A DNA stretch of 64,000 bases from Nitrospira sp. GTDB taxonomy: Bacteria; Nitrospirota; Nitrospiria; Nitrospirales; Nitrospiraceae. The notes below the pieces were generated by a model that did no database searches, was not told where the DNA came from, and was given only the letters and a program-made list of their open reading frames with translations. This document shows, in pieces, positions 35,107 through 43,401 of this stretch. The stretch lies in NCBI GenBank assembly GCA_022843785.1, contig JALHMZ010000015.1:1-64000 (forward strand). Direction: 5' to 3'. Each line of letters opens with the position of its first letter. Position 1 is the stretch's first letter. The position numbers were made by a program, and so were the translations under genes.

Positions 35107-35793
35107 ATGCCCTACACCTACGACTACACCAGCGTCGCCTCCGGCAACGAGAGCGCCTCTGCGCACTATTGGCGCTTCGCCAAAATGACGCTGACGCGCT
35201 GGACGAGGGTCAAGACCTTCGTCTTCGACGGGCGGTCCTACCCGTACCTCTATCACTTCTGCAACAAGACCTGGAAAAACGAGCGCGGCATCGAGATCCC
35301 GATCTTCCGGGAGATCCTGCTCCGCCATCAGGCTATGCGCATTTTAGAGCTCGGCAACGTGCTCGCACACTATGTCCCGATCCATCACGATGTGGTCGAT
35401 AAGTACGAAGTCGCGCCCGGTGTGATCAACCAGGACATCGTCGAATTTGCACCGACACAACGCTACGATCTCATTCTGAGTATCTCGACGCTGGAGCATG
35501 TGGGATGGGACGAGGAGCCGCGGGAGCCGGCCAAGCTGCTCCAGGCCATTGAGCATCTTCGGGACCGCTGCCTCGCCCCAGGTGGACAAATCGTGGTGAG
35601 CCTGCCGGTGGGCTACAATACGTTTTTCGACGGATTGCTCCGTGACGGCAAAAGCCCCTTCACCCAGCAGCACTTTCTCAAGCGGGTCTCGAAGCGGAAC
35701 TACTGGGTGGAATCGGATTGGAACGGGTGCAAGGACGCAACCTACGGCCGATTCGTCGCCCACGCCATCTGCATCGGGATCATCCAGGGATAA
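35107..35793 (+). CDS. Methyltransferase-like protein
   Basis: A 228-residue protein with the Rossmann-type order of class I SAM-dependent methyltransferases: a first motif at RILELGNVLAHYV, an acidic strand end (VINQDIVEF), a central strand YDLILSISTLEHVGWDE, and GGQIVVSLPVGYN after it. The first motif lacks the usual GxGxG, so SAM binding is not certain. The substrate is unknown. It follows an 84-residue unknown gene and converges with the cytochrome cluster, five bases from its end. Confidence 0.65.
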   Translation: MPYTYDYTSVASGNESASAHYWRFAKMTLTRWTRVKTFVFDGRSYPYLYHFCNKTWKNERGIEIPIFREILLRHQAMRILELGNVLAHYVPIHHDVVDKYEVAPGVINQDIVEFAPTQRYDLILSISTLEHVGWDEEPREPAKLLQAIEHLRDRCLAPGGQIVVSLPVGYNTFFDGLLRDGKSPFTQQHFLKRVSKRNYWVESDWNGCKDATYGRFVAHAICIGIIQG

Positions 35794-35798
35794 TTCTG

Positions 35799-37049
35799 TC
35801 ACTTATTGACGGGAACGTTCGCTATCTTCTTCACAATTTCTATGGGTTGAAAGACCGGGTCCTGTGAGCCTTGGGAAGACTCGGCTTCAACCCGCTGGAG
35901 AAAGGGTGCCGGGCCTGCGATCGCCCCATAATTGAGGGTGGCTTCGACGTCGAAGGTCTTGGTGTCTTTCGGTGTTGGAAATGAAAACGTCTCGACCCTG
36001 ATTTCATCAGGCTTTAACACCGTATCCTCCACGACCTTCACCGCTTCAAAATCAAACACGGTCTTCTGCCCCTTCGCATCCACATAGGTCCGGCCATAGA
36101 CGCGACGGTCGCTAAACACGGTCTTAAGATTTTTCCCTTTCACATCGAGATCCAACACAACCGTGGCCCATGCCGGATGGGTCGCAGGCAAATGGTGCGG
36201 CACCAGGCTCTGAACCTTCACGGTCACGGTCGTCCTGTCGCCCTCAACCTTGGTCTGCACGTCCAACTTCGCCGCCTCCTGACGGAGCTTGCCGAGACGG
36301 CCTGGGAATGTGTGGTTGGCAACTTTTCGCTTCTTCTCCCCGTTCGCCGACTCTCCGACCTGTTCGGGCATATGGCAATGCTGGCATTCTTTGCCGGACT
36401 TGACCGCCTGGCTCTGGTCCCAATTACCGAGTAAATCGTTGGCCTTACCGAGATTGGCCGCCGACGGTATCGATTGGTGGCAGTTCAGACAGAGATCGGA
36501 TTTTTGAAAGAGCCCCAATTCCATCGATTGGTGCGCAAGATTCTGGACGAAATCTTTGTAGGGCCCGTAAAGCGTCTTGCTGCCGATTTCATAATTCGGA
36601 TCCGGCGGATGTTTGGCGCGATCCACCTGCTTGATCAAATGGCACTGCGCACAGGCCACACCGTCCAGAGAGGGATCGCCGGACCTCGCCTGGTCGATGA
36701 ACAGCTGCGCCTGATCGGAAAACTCCCGCACATGCGGCGCATGGCATCGGAAACAGAGTGCTTTATCTTTGCCGCCCGGCGAGTTGAGATAGGCATCGAG
36801 CGACGCGCGGAACGCCGGAGAATGGATGGACTTCGACAAAGGCGAAGTTTCCCACTCTTCAAAGACCCGCTCGTGGCAACGCTTGCACTTATTGGAATGG
36901 GGAAAGGCCTTTTCAATAAGCGCTTGCCCCTTGGCGTCCTGGGCCAGCGCTTCGGGAGTTCCCCCTCCATACACACAGATCAAGCCTGTGACCACAGCCG
37001 CTATAGCAAACTCCACCACTCTGTAATTGGATCGCAGCCAGTTTCCCAT
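35799..37049 (-). CDS. Periplasmic pentaheme cytochrome c
   Basis: A 416-residue exported protein (signal or anchor at residues about 12-35) with five CxxCH sites: CKRCH, CFRCH, CAQCH, CLNCH and CQHCH. The heme region has the c554-like arrangement. The sequence between the third and fourth hemes (SKTLYGPYKDFVQNLAHQ) matches the upstream neighbour (SVLYGPYADPEENLVHQ), so they are paralogues. A beta-rich C-terminal domain follows. ATG 37049 is seven bases after that neighbour, with AAGG upstream. It is the last gene of the minus-strand respiratory cluster and is likely a periplasmic electron carrier. Confidence 0.88.
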   Translation of the reverse strand: MGNWLRSNYRVVEFAIAAVVTGLICVYGGGTPEALAQDAKGQALIEKAFPHSNKCKRCHERVFEEWETSPLSKSIHSPAFRASLDAYLNSPGGKDKALCFRCHAPHVREFSDQAQLFIDQARSGDPSLDGVACAQCHLIKQVDRAKHPPDPNYEIGSKTLYGPYKDFVQNLAHQSMELGLFQKSDLCLNCHQSIPSAANLGKANDLLGNWDQSQAVKSGKECQHCHMPEQVGESANGEKKRKVANHTFPGRLGKLRQEAAKLDVQTKVEGDRTTVTVKVQSLVPHHLPATHPAWATVVLDLDVKGKNLKTVFSDRRVYGRTYVDAKGQKTVFDFEAVKVVEDTVLKPDEIRVETFSFPTPKDTKTFDVEATLNYGAIAGPAPFLQRVEAESSQGSQDPVFQPIEIVKKIANVPVNK

Positions 37050-37056
37050 TCTTGCC

Positions 37057-38346
37057 TTAGAGCGCTTTCACACGATACGTCAGCATGCGCGGTTGCGTGT
37101 ACTCGTGGACGATCTGCTTCGCCTCGTCCCGCTCTTTGTCGCTCTTCAATGTCGCGAGATAATTGTCCATCAACGCCGGGGCAGGAGTCGGGATCAAGGC
37201 ATAGGTGAGCACCGCTTCTACCGTCGCCGCCGTCCCGGCCGGCAGCGTCAAGGCAAAGAGAATTTTTCTGGTGTGTCCCCCCTTGATGAACGGATCAGGG
37301 ATCGGACCACGCAAAATCTTGTCGTAGGGCAACCCGAATCGCTTCGTCTCTTCGGCCAGCACCAGGCCCTGGGCGTCTTTCGCCGTCAGGGTCAGAAAGA
37401 ACTGCTTCAACACCGGGTCGCCGTCGGGAAAACTGTGCGGGAGGCTCCCGATCTTCACGAGCGCAGTCCCCTCAACCGTACCGCCCGTTCGTTTCACGTC
37501 AAGATCGATGCGTGGCGCCCACTCAGCTTGAAGATTGCGATTTTTCAACATGGTGTCGGCGCCGACCACGCCGCGAAACCAATGGCGGCCGATGGGTCTG
37601 GTCATGGCCCCACGCCTCGACGTCGAGCTGCCGGTCGAGGGTTCCATATGGCAGTCCTGACAGATCGTGCCCTGAAGAATTTCTCCCGCCAGATCCTTCT
37701 GCGTCACGTCTTTGACTTTGTCGAAATGGCACGAGGCACAAAAGGATGCCTCGCGGAACAGATTCGCCCGCTTGGCTTGGTGCACCAGATTTTCTTCCGG
37801 GTCGGCATATGGTCCGTAGAGAACAGACCCCGGCTGTACTTTGAACGTAGGTGGCGGCGCCTGCGTGCGTTCCACCTCATGAATCAAATGGCAGGAGGCA
37901 CACCCGATCCCTTCCACTTGGGGTTTGCCCGCCAGGATCTGCTGCATCAATGTTCCGGCATGCTGGGGAAAAACCGTCATCGCCGGCGCATGGCACGACA
38001 GACAGCGGCTCCGCTCCTCCGCAGTCGGATTCGTCTGGCCCCAGAGACCCAACACGGTTTTGAAGATCGGTGATTCCAACGAACTGCCGTGCAGCAGCGC
38101 CGCATCAACCCGTCCGAACGCTTTCAAATCCGGCGTTTGCTCCCTGGCTCCTTTCCACTCTTCATAGTGCCGCTCATGGCATTGCTTGCAATCCTCCGAG
38201 CGGATGAACACGCTTTCGATTTCGTTTACCCAATCAGGCCGTATCTGGTCCTCAGGCCGCTGCGCCATCACCCCGCCAGGGAACAGACCACTCAGCCAGA
38301 CGAGCGACAGAAGACAAATCGCTGTTATGCTACGTCCTCTCAACTT
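37057..38346 (-). CDS. Periplasmic pentaheme cytochrome c
   Basis: A protein of about 429 residues with a Sec signal (TAICLLSLVWLSGLFPGGVMA) and five CxxCH sites: CKQCH, CLSCH, CASCH, CASCH and CQDCH. It is a paralogue of the next gene and of the cytochrome at 18052. A C-terminal beta domain of about 180 residues follows. The start is ambiguous: TTG 38346 has GAGGGG at ideal spacing, while GTG 38358 lies inside that ribosome site. A tandem run of the unit AAGTAGC lies immediately upstream. It belongs to the respiratory cluster; its redox partner is unknown. Confidence 0.85.
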   Translation of the reverse strand, partial: KLRGRSITAICLLSLVWLSGLFPGGVMAQRPEDQIRPDWVNEIESVFIRSEDCKQCHERHYEEWKGAREQTPDLKAFGRVDAALLHGSSLESPIFKTVLGLWGQTNPTAEERSRCLSCHAPAMTVFPQHAGTLMQQILAGKPQVEGIGCASCHLIHEVERTQAPPPTFKVQPGSVLYGPYADPEENLVHQAKRANLFREASFCASCHFDKVKDVTQKDLAGEILQGTICQDCHMEPSTGSSTSRRGAMTRPIGRHWFRGVVGADTMLKNRNLQAEWAPRIDLDVKRTGGTVEGTALVKIGSLPHSFPDGDPVLKQFFLTLTAKDAQGLVLAEETKRFGLPYDKILRGPIPDPFIKGGHTRKILFALTLPAGTAATVEAVLTYALIPTPAPALMDNYLATLKSDKERDEAKQIVHEYTQPRMLTYRVKAL

Positions 38347-38385
38347 ACCCCTCACCACTTGCTACTTGCTACTTGCCCCTTGCCA

Positions 38386-38820
38386 CTAGTCCCGCTTGCA
38401 GCCGACAAAGTGGAAATTGACGCCCCACCCGACCGGATCGCCGGGATCAGCCGGTTCGTAGGTTCCGACGGTGAAATTGCATTCCTTCATGGCCTTCTTG
38501 ATGGCCGACCCGAAATCCGCCATGGTGCGGATTTCACGCTTGTCGATTTCCTTGATGACCGAACGAACCTTGATGCCCGCATAGTCGGCCCGTGAATTAC
38601 CGATCACCTCGAACACGGCGACACCCTGCGGACGCTCGAGCTTCAGTTCTTTCTGAATGTCTTCGTCCACGGCTCCGACGACGATCCCGAATTCCTCACC
38701 GAGCCGGGCCGCTTCTTCCTCCGTCATTCCATCAGACTGAGCTGCAGCCTGGACGCCTCCAACGGCGGCGAAGAGCAACAGGCCCAACATTGCGACTGCC
38801 AACACTCTTCTTCCCCTCAC
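38386..38820 (-). CDS. Exported single PDZ-domain protein
   Basis: A 144-residue protein with a signal peptide (VLAVAMLGLLLFAAVGGVQAAA) and one PDZ-like domain at about residues 62-120 (GVAVFEVIGNSRADYAGIKVRSVIKEID). Two Cys in the last 30 residues (KECNF and VGCKRD) could form a disulfide. The start is GTG 38820 behind GGGAG. Free-standing PDZ proteins usually hold envelope proteins together or present substrates. Here it sits between an NxrC-like gene and two cytochrome genes and may help assemble them. Confidence 0.78.
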   Translation of the reverse strand: MRGRRVLAVAMLGLLLFAAVGGVQAAAQSDGMTEEEAARLGEEFGIVVGAVDEDIQKELKLERPQGVAVFEVIGNSRADYAGIKVRSVIKEIDKREIRTMADFGSAIKKAMKECNFTVGTYEPADPGDPVGWGVNFHFVGCKRD

Positions 38821-38947
38821 AACGTCTTCTCCCGCTACTGTTCGGTGATGCGCGCTGAAACATGGCCACTACGTCGCTCATATCTCGCAAGCAAAGATGG
38901 GACACGCTCTCGTTCCGTCCTACGATTCAACTGATCAATAGTACGGG

Positions 38948-39772
38948 CTACAACTTTGCGATAGGGTCAATGCTGAGCTGAAACCACGGCGCCACCGCCT
39001 TCTGGCCGTTACGCTCTTTGTTCTCCCCATTCCACACGGCGAAGGAAACGGTTTGCACACGGCCGGGAATGAGTTTCGCTTCGTTCTCTTGTTCCTCGCT
39101 GACGAGGGGACGCTGCATGACAACATGCCAGACTCCATCCTTCCACAAGGCCTTTCCCTGCACCCGGCCTTGCTTCTCTTTCGTCGTCAGCGTGCTGAAG
39201 CCACCGCCGATCAGATCTTCCACCGAGGAGATCCGGCGCGGAATGACTTCGAATGTCCGCACGCCGCCCTCTTTCTTCTCGGAACTTCGCGAAGCCCGCC
39301 GGTCGATGTCGCTTTGCCAATCCGCTTTCCAATGCCAGATGTTGATGTAGTGATCCAGTTGTCCCATACAGAAAAATGCCGGCGCATCGCCAAGCGGAAG
39401 GCCGATCGCAACCCCGTCCCGGAACGTGCCCGGCGTCAGCCGGTCGTTCTTCGTGTTGTCCTGCCACTCAAGGAGAAACGCAATGTCATTGCCATTATGA
39501 AGCGACCGCACCACCAGCGCCCGTGCAGTCGGCTCCGGCCACACCGGACGCGTAATGACCTGGCCGCTTAATGGAATCGTCATGGGCGGGATCGCGCCCC
39601 ACGCAGCGTCATCAGGCGCCTGGGGAAGGTCCCCCTCGATCCAATGCGATCGGATCGTCAGCCCTTCTGAACTGACAAGAGGAATTCCGAATCCACCGAG
39701 GATACTGGCTGCCAGGAGAAGACCGGACAAACACAGGAAGAGGAGAGGACGAGAGCGGCAGAAGTTCGTCAT
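38948..39772 (-). CDS. Exported heme-b protein, ethylbenzene dehydrogenase gamma / NxrC-like (second paralogue)
   Basis: A protein of about 274 residues with a signal peptide (LLFLCLSGLLLAASILGGFG) and a domain of the EBDH-related heme-b-binding family. This family forms the gamma subunit of DMSO-reductase-type enzymes (ethylbenzene dehydrogenase, chlorate reductase, candidate NXR). It shares several patterns with the paralogue at 45448: FCMGQLDHYINIWHWKADWQ, SSVEDLIGGGFSTLTT and ERNGQKAV near the end. ATG 39772 gives a clean signal peptide; an in-frame ATG three codons earlier is possible. It probably docks to a periplasmic catalytic unit and passes electrons to c-type hemes. Confidence 0.8.
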   Translation of the reverse strand: MTNFCRSRPLLFLCLSGLLLAASILGGFGIPLVSSEGLTIRSHWIEGDLPQAPDDAAWGAIPPMTIPLSGQVITRPVWPEPTARALVVRSLHNGNDIAFLLEWQDNTKNDRLTPGTFRDGVAIGLPLGDAPAFFCMGQLDHYINIWHWKADWQSDIDRRASRSSEKKEGGVRTFEVIPRRISSVEDLIGGGFSTLTTKEKQGRVQGKALWKDGVWHVVMQRPLVSEEQENEAKLIPGRVQTVSFAVWNGENKERNGQKAVAPWFQLSIDPIAKL

Positions 39773-39818
39773 GCCCACCATGCAACACTTTCGTGAACCG
39801 GGTGCGCGGCGATGCGGC

Positions 39819-41072
39819 CTACGCGAGCTTGAGCCGGCGTATTTTGTTTTCTCCGCGTTCGCAAATATAGAGATGCCCTTGCGAGTCCAGCGCCAAGCCG
39901 ACCGGGGCATTGACGACCGCCTCGATTCCCAGCAACCCGTCACCATGCTTGAGCGTGCCGGCCGACTCTTTTGCGACGAACCGCGCTGCGCCGCACCCGC
40001 CCATATGCTTGTCTTCGTACCCGCTGTCACCGTTGCCCGCCACCGTCGTGATGATACCGGTGCCGGCATCCACCTTGCGCACCCGGTGGTTCATAGTATC
40101 GGACACATACAGATTATCCTCGCGGTCGAAGACGACTGCCTCCGGCGCATGCAACATGGCTCTGACAGCCGGTTTGTCGTCGCCGTCATAACCGTACCGG
40201 CAGACGCCCGCAACGGTCGAAATCAGACCCGAGCGCCGGTCGATCTTTCGCACACGGTTGCTGCCTTTATCGACAAGATGCACATCGCCCTTGTTGCTTA
40301 CCGCCAAGCCGACGACATCGTACAGACGCGCCTCCATGGCGGGCCGCCCGTCGTCCAGATACATCGACAGGTCCAGACCATCCGAACAGACCGGCATCAG
40401 CCATCCCTGATCGTCGCTGAAATCGATGCCGATCGCATCGCCCGATAACACCACCAGATTACGGGCAACCAGCGGCTGCTCGCGGGCCTCATCCTCGGCC
40501 GTCCAGGCTCCGGCGATCGTGGTGACCATGCCGGTCTTCGGGTCGTACCGCCTGACCTTATGGGCTTGTGTATCAGCGATATACAGCACGCCGTCCCGAT
40601 CAAACGCGATCGCAGCCGGCCAGGTAAGATTCACCTCCAGCGCAGGGCCATCTCCATTAAACCCATGCTGTCCCGTACCGACCACCGTCGTGATAAAGCC
40701 GGTCTCATGATCGATCTTGCGAATCCGATTGCTTCCGGAATCGCAGATATACATATTGTTCCGGGAATCGAACGCCAGACCCAACGGCAGATAGAGGCCG
40801 GCCTCACCGCAAGGGCCATCGTCTCCGCAGTAGCAGGTTTCGCCGATCCCGGAAAAATTGTGGAGCGTGCCGGCCTGAAGATTGACGCGGCGGATGCGGT
40901 CTGAACCGGACTCCGCAAAATACAACCACTGCTCGTCAACATCCAGCGCGACATCATGCGGGAGCGGAATCCCCGCTTTCACCGCTATCTTCCCGTCACC
41001 GGTGCTGCGCGCTTTTCCGTTTCCCGCAAAGGTTTCGATAAACCCGCCGGCTAACTCTACTGCGGTACCCAT
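39819..41072 (-). CDS. NHL-repeat beta-propeller protein
   Basis: A protein of about 417 residues made of six or seven NHL repeats, each like GLAFDSRNNMYICDSGSNRI followed by RKIDHETGFITTVVGTG. It forms a beta-propeller used for protein docking. An insertion with CYCGDDGPC adds three clustered Cys. No Sec signal is evident from ATG 41072, which has AGGGG upstream; starts at 41093 and 41102 are alternatives. It is the gene after tatA in the respiratory cluster. Its partner is unknown. Confidence 0.83.
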   Translation of the reverse strand: MGTAVELAGGFIETFAGNGKARSTGDGKIAVKAGIPLPHDVALDVDEQWLYFAESGSDRIRRVNLQAGTLHNFSGIGETCYCGDDGPCGEAGLYLPLGLAFDSRNNMYICDSGSNRIRKIDHETGFITTVVGTGQHGFNGDGPALEVNLTWPAAIAFDRDGVLYIADTQAHKVRRYDPKTGMVTTIAGAWTAEDEAREQPLVARNLVVLSGDAIGIDFSDDQGWLMPVCSDGLDLSMYLDDGRPAMEARLYDVVGLAVSNKGDVHLVDKGSNRVRKIDRRSGLISTVAGVCRYGYDGDDKPAVRAMLHAPEAVVFDREDNLYVSDTMNHRVRKVDAGTGIITTVAGNGDSGYEDKHMGGCGAARFVAKESAGTLKHGDGLLGIEAVVNAPVGLALDSQGHLYICERGENKIRRLKLA

Positions 41073-41114
41073 AGATATCCCCTGCCTCTCCATAACTGAC
41101 AACGCACGATCTGC

Positions 41115-41387
41115 TTACACGCGTGGAGCAGGCTGCGCAGCTGCTGCGGTCTGATTGGCTGAGACGGTCTGCGCCGACGAGTCGGCCACAGCCTGGGGGG
41201 CCGTCGCCTGCTGTGCCGCCGCCTGGGCCTCGGCTTCGATAGCCTCCGCCTCGTGTACGGACTTCTTGAATCCCTTGATCGCCTTGCCCAATCCCTCTCC
41301 CAATTGCGGCAACTTGCCTGCCCCGAAAATAATCAGGACAATGACCAGGATCAGGATCAGTTCTGTAAATCCAAGACTCCCAAACAT
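41115..41387 (-). CDS. tatA: Twin-arginine translocase subunit TatA/TatE
   Basis: A 90-residue protein with the TatA plan: a short N-terminus, one membrane helix ([12 protein letters not shown]), the [21 protein letters not shown] hinge and amphipathic helix, and an Ala/Gln-rich tail of 45 residues. TatA forms the pore that exports folded, cofactor-loaded proteins. No tatB or tatC is adjacent, so this is probably an extra or cluster-specific copy. Its position among NxrC-like and chaperone genes suggests it serves export of the associated oxidoreductase. Confidence 0.93.
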   Translation of the reverse strand: MFGSLGFTELILILVIVLIIFGAGKLPQLGEGLGKAIKGFKKSVHEAEAIEAEAQAAAQQATAPQAVADSSAQTVSANQTAAAAQPAPRV

Positions 41388-41412
41388 GGCGCGCTCCTTC
41401 GTAAAGGGTGGA

Positions 41413-42228
41413 TCAGGCTCCTGAACTGTCTTTCGACTTTTTTGCGAATCGCTCTCTCAATCGTTTGCGGGCGGCTTCGGCCTTTTCGAACATTTTGCAC
41501 TTGTCGTACACGCTGATGAGATTGTAGTAGGCCAGCGGCTCATCGGGATTCTGCTCAACGGCATTTTCCATGACCGTGACTGCCAGATCGGTCTTCTTGT
41601 GGTTGAGGGCAATCTCCATCAGCTTGAAGCTCGACTCCAAATGTTTCGGGTCCAGTTCGAGCGTTCTGAGGTAGCACTGAATCCCCATGTCGATCGTGTT
41701 GTAATCGGACACTTGGGGATTATCCAACTCAATGTACACGCCGGCCAGGTTGTACCACGCAATCGGATCGTCCGGGGTGATTTCGACGAGGCGCTCATAG
41801 TAGCCCTTCGCCTCCATGTACTTCTTCTTATCCGCATAGACACGCCCGAGATTGAACAGCGCCAGCACATCGTGAGGAAACACGTCCAACGCATGCCGAA
41901 ACTCAGCCTCGGCTTCGTCCGTCATGTTCTTCGTGGCATAAATAGTGCCGAGGTTCGAGTAATACATGGCCAGCGAGCGATTCATTTCCGCGCGCAAGCC
42001 TTCGGCCATTTCAATCGACTTCTTCACCTCCGCCAGCGCATCGTCAAGCCGCCCCTGGCTGAAATAGAGCTCGCCGAGGCGGCAGCGTGCCTGGAAATCG
42101 TCCGGTTCGACCGCGAGCAATTTTTCGATCGCGGAGATTTCTTCTTCCGGCGAGAGTGGCTGATCGCCAGGATCCACTGCGACAGCGCCAGGCTGCATCG
42201 GTTCCGACATCGGTGTTTGTGCGTCCAT
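41413..42228 (-). CDS. TPR-repeat protein
   Basis: A 271-residue protein with about six tetratricopeptide repeats over residues 30-255 (for example [21 protein letters not shown], then [18 protein letters not shown] and [18 protein letters not shown]). There is no signal peptide, so it should be cytosolic. The end is basic ([15 protein letters not shown]). It is 25 bp upstream of tatA on the same strand. TPR proteins of this type often escort maturing respiratory enzymes, but no specific role can be read here. Confidence 0.85.
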   Translation of the reverse strand: MDAQTPMSEPMQPGAVAVDPGDQPLSPEEEISAIEKLLAVEPDDFQARCRLGELYFSQGRLDDALAEVKKSIEMAEGLRAEMNRSLAMYYSNLGTIYATKNMTDEAEAEFRHALDVFPHDVLALFNLGRVYADKKKYMEAKGYYERLVEITPDDPIAWYNLAGVYIELDNPQVSDYNTIDMGIQCYLRTLELDPKHLESSFKLMEIALNHKKTDLAVTVMENAVEQNPDEPLAYYNLISVYDKCKMFEKAEAARKRLRERFAKKSKDSSGA

Positions 42229-42260
42229 ACGAATCTCGATTCCTGTGGTTCAGTACTTGT

Positions 42261-43382
42261 TTACGCCTCTTCGGCGATCATCTGTTCCGGAGATCTCAGC
42301 AAAGGGCTGTTGGCAGTTTTCGATGATTCCGCGACGGGCGGCCTGACCCGGTCGAGCGTCAACAACATTACGCCGAGAATCACCATCAGCGTCAAATTGG
42401 AAAACATCAGCGCATACCCGGCGATGAACATGAGCCCAAGACCATACCCGGCCAATCGCCCCATCATCAACAGCTTGATGACCGTATACGACCAACAGAG
42501 CAGGCCTCCGATGTAAATTGCAAAAGGGAGATAGAATGTATAGCCCATCCCGAACTGGAAAATCCAACCGATCCCCTGCGATGCCTGTCTGACCGCCGAG
42601 GCCAACGCCGGATTATACAGGTCCAGCACATAATCGGTGAAGATCAGCGCCGTGAAAATCGTAGCCGTCGTCGTCCAAAACCAGATCGCTCGATGCCGCT
42701 GCCGCCGGTTCTTCGTCCACAACGAGAGTCCCTGTCCGTACGCTGCGAAGACAAGGATGCTCGCCAATACCATAAGGGCTTCGCCGGCTCGATGCACTTC
42801 GTACACGAGCGGCGGAGCCGCCACTGTTCCGGACAACCCATAGATCGTCGACACGATCTGATAATACAGCCATCCGGATATTCCAAGGTAATAGGCTGCC
42901 ACGAGAACACGCTGTGCCGGTTCCCGATGGGCAGTGAGGTACTCTGCCACGAACAAGGTGAGCGTCACCAGCGCCACACTGTTGTAGATGATGGCGCCCA
43001 GCATCCCCGGCTGTACGAACAAAAACGCGATGGTCAACAACAATAAGAGGGCGGCACTGGCGATCCCGGATTTGGCCAGCCGGCCGGTATCCTGCCCGAG
43101 GCCCCGATTGACCATCGTCAACGTGAGGCTCAAGAACAACAGTACCGCGACAATATTCAACAGCCACGCGCCCACCTCCGTGAGGGTGGTGAACGTCGGC
43201 GTAATCCATGGATGCGTCCCCGCCAGCTTGCTCAGGTGCATGCCCAAGCGAGACATCAGCCGATACAGCACCAACTCCAAGAAGGACGCCAGCAAGACCA
43301 GCTTGATGGCATATTCGAACAGAAGACCGAAGTCCCCTACTTTTCCGGTCGGCCGGTCGCCTATCGCCGCAGCCTTGATCAC
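42261..43382 (-). CDS. Polytopic membrane protein of unknown function
   Basis: A 373-residue integral membrane protein with about ten hydrophobic segments, for example LLNIVAVLLFLSLTLTMV and LLLLLTIAFLFV. GTG 43382 follows AGAGG. Several membrane-embedded His are visible (in YEVHRAGE and nearby segments), which would suit heme-b or quinone contact, but I see no recognised family motif. Its place between the radical SAM and TPR genes of the respiratory cluster suggests a membrane anchor or quinone-interacting subunit; this is inference. Confidence 0.72.
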   Translation of the reverse strand: MIKAAAIGDRPTGKVGDFGLLFEYAIKLVLLASFLELVLYRLMSRLGMHLSKLAGTHPWITPTFTTLTEVGAWLLNIVAVLLFLSLTLTMVNRGLGQDTGRLAKSGIASAALLLLLTIAFLFVQPGMLGAIIYNSVALVTLTLFVAEYLTAHREPAQRVLVAAYYLGISGWLYYQIVSTIYGLSGTVAAPPLVYEVHRAGEALMVLASILVFAAYGQGLSLWTKNRRQRHRAIWFWTTTATIFTALIFTDYVLDLYNPALASAVRQASQGIGWIFQFGMGYTFYLPFAIYIGGLLCWSYTVIKLLMMGRLAGYGLGLMFIAGYALMFSNLTLMVILGVMLLTLDRVRPPVAESSKTANSPLLRSPEQMIAEEA

Positions 43383-43401
43383 AAACGAACCTCTCTACTT
43401 A

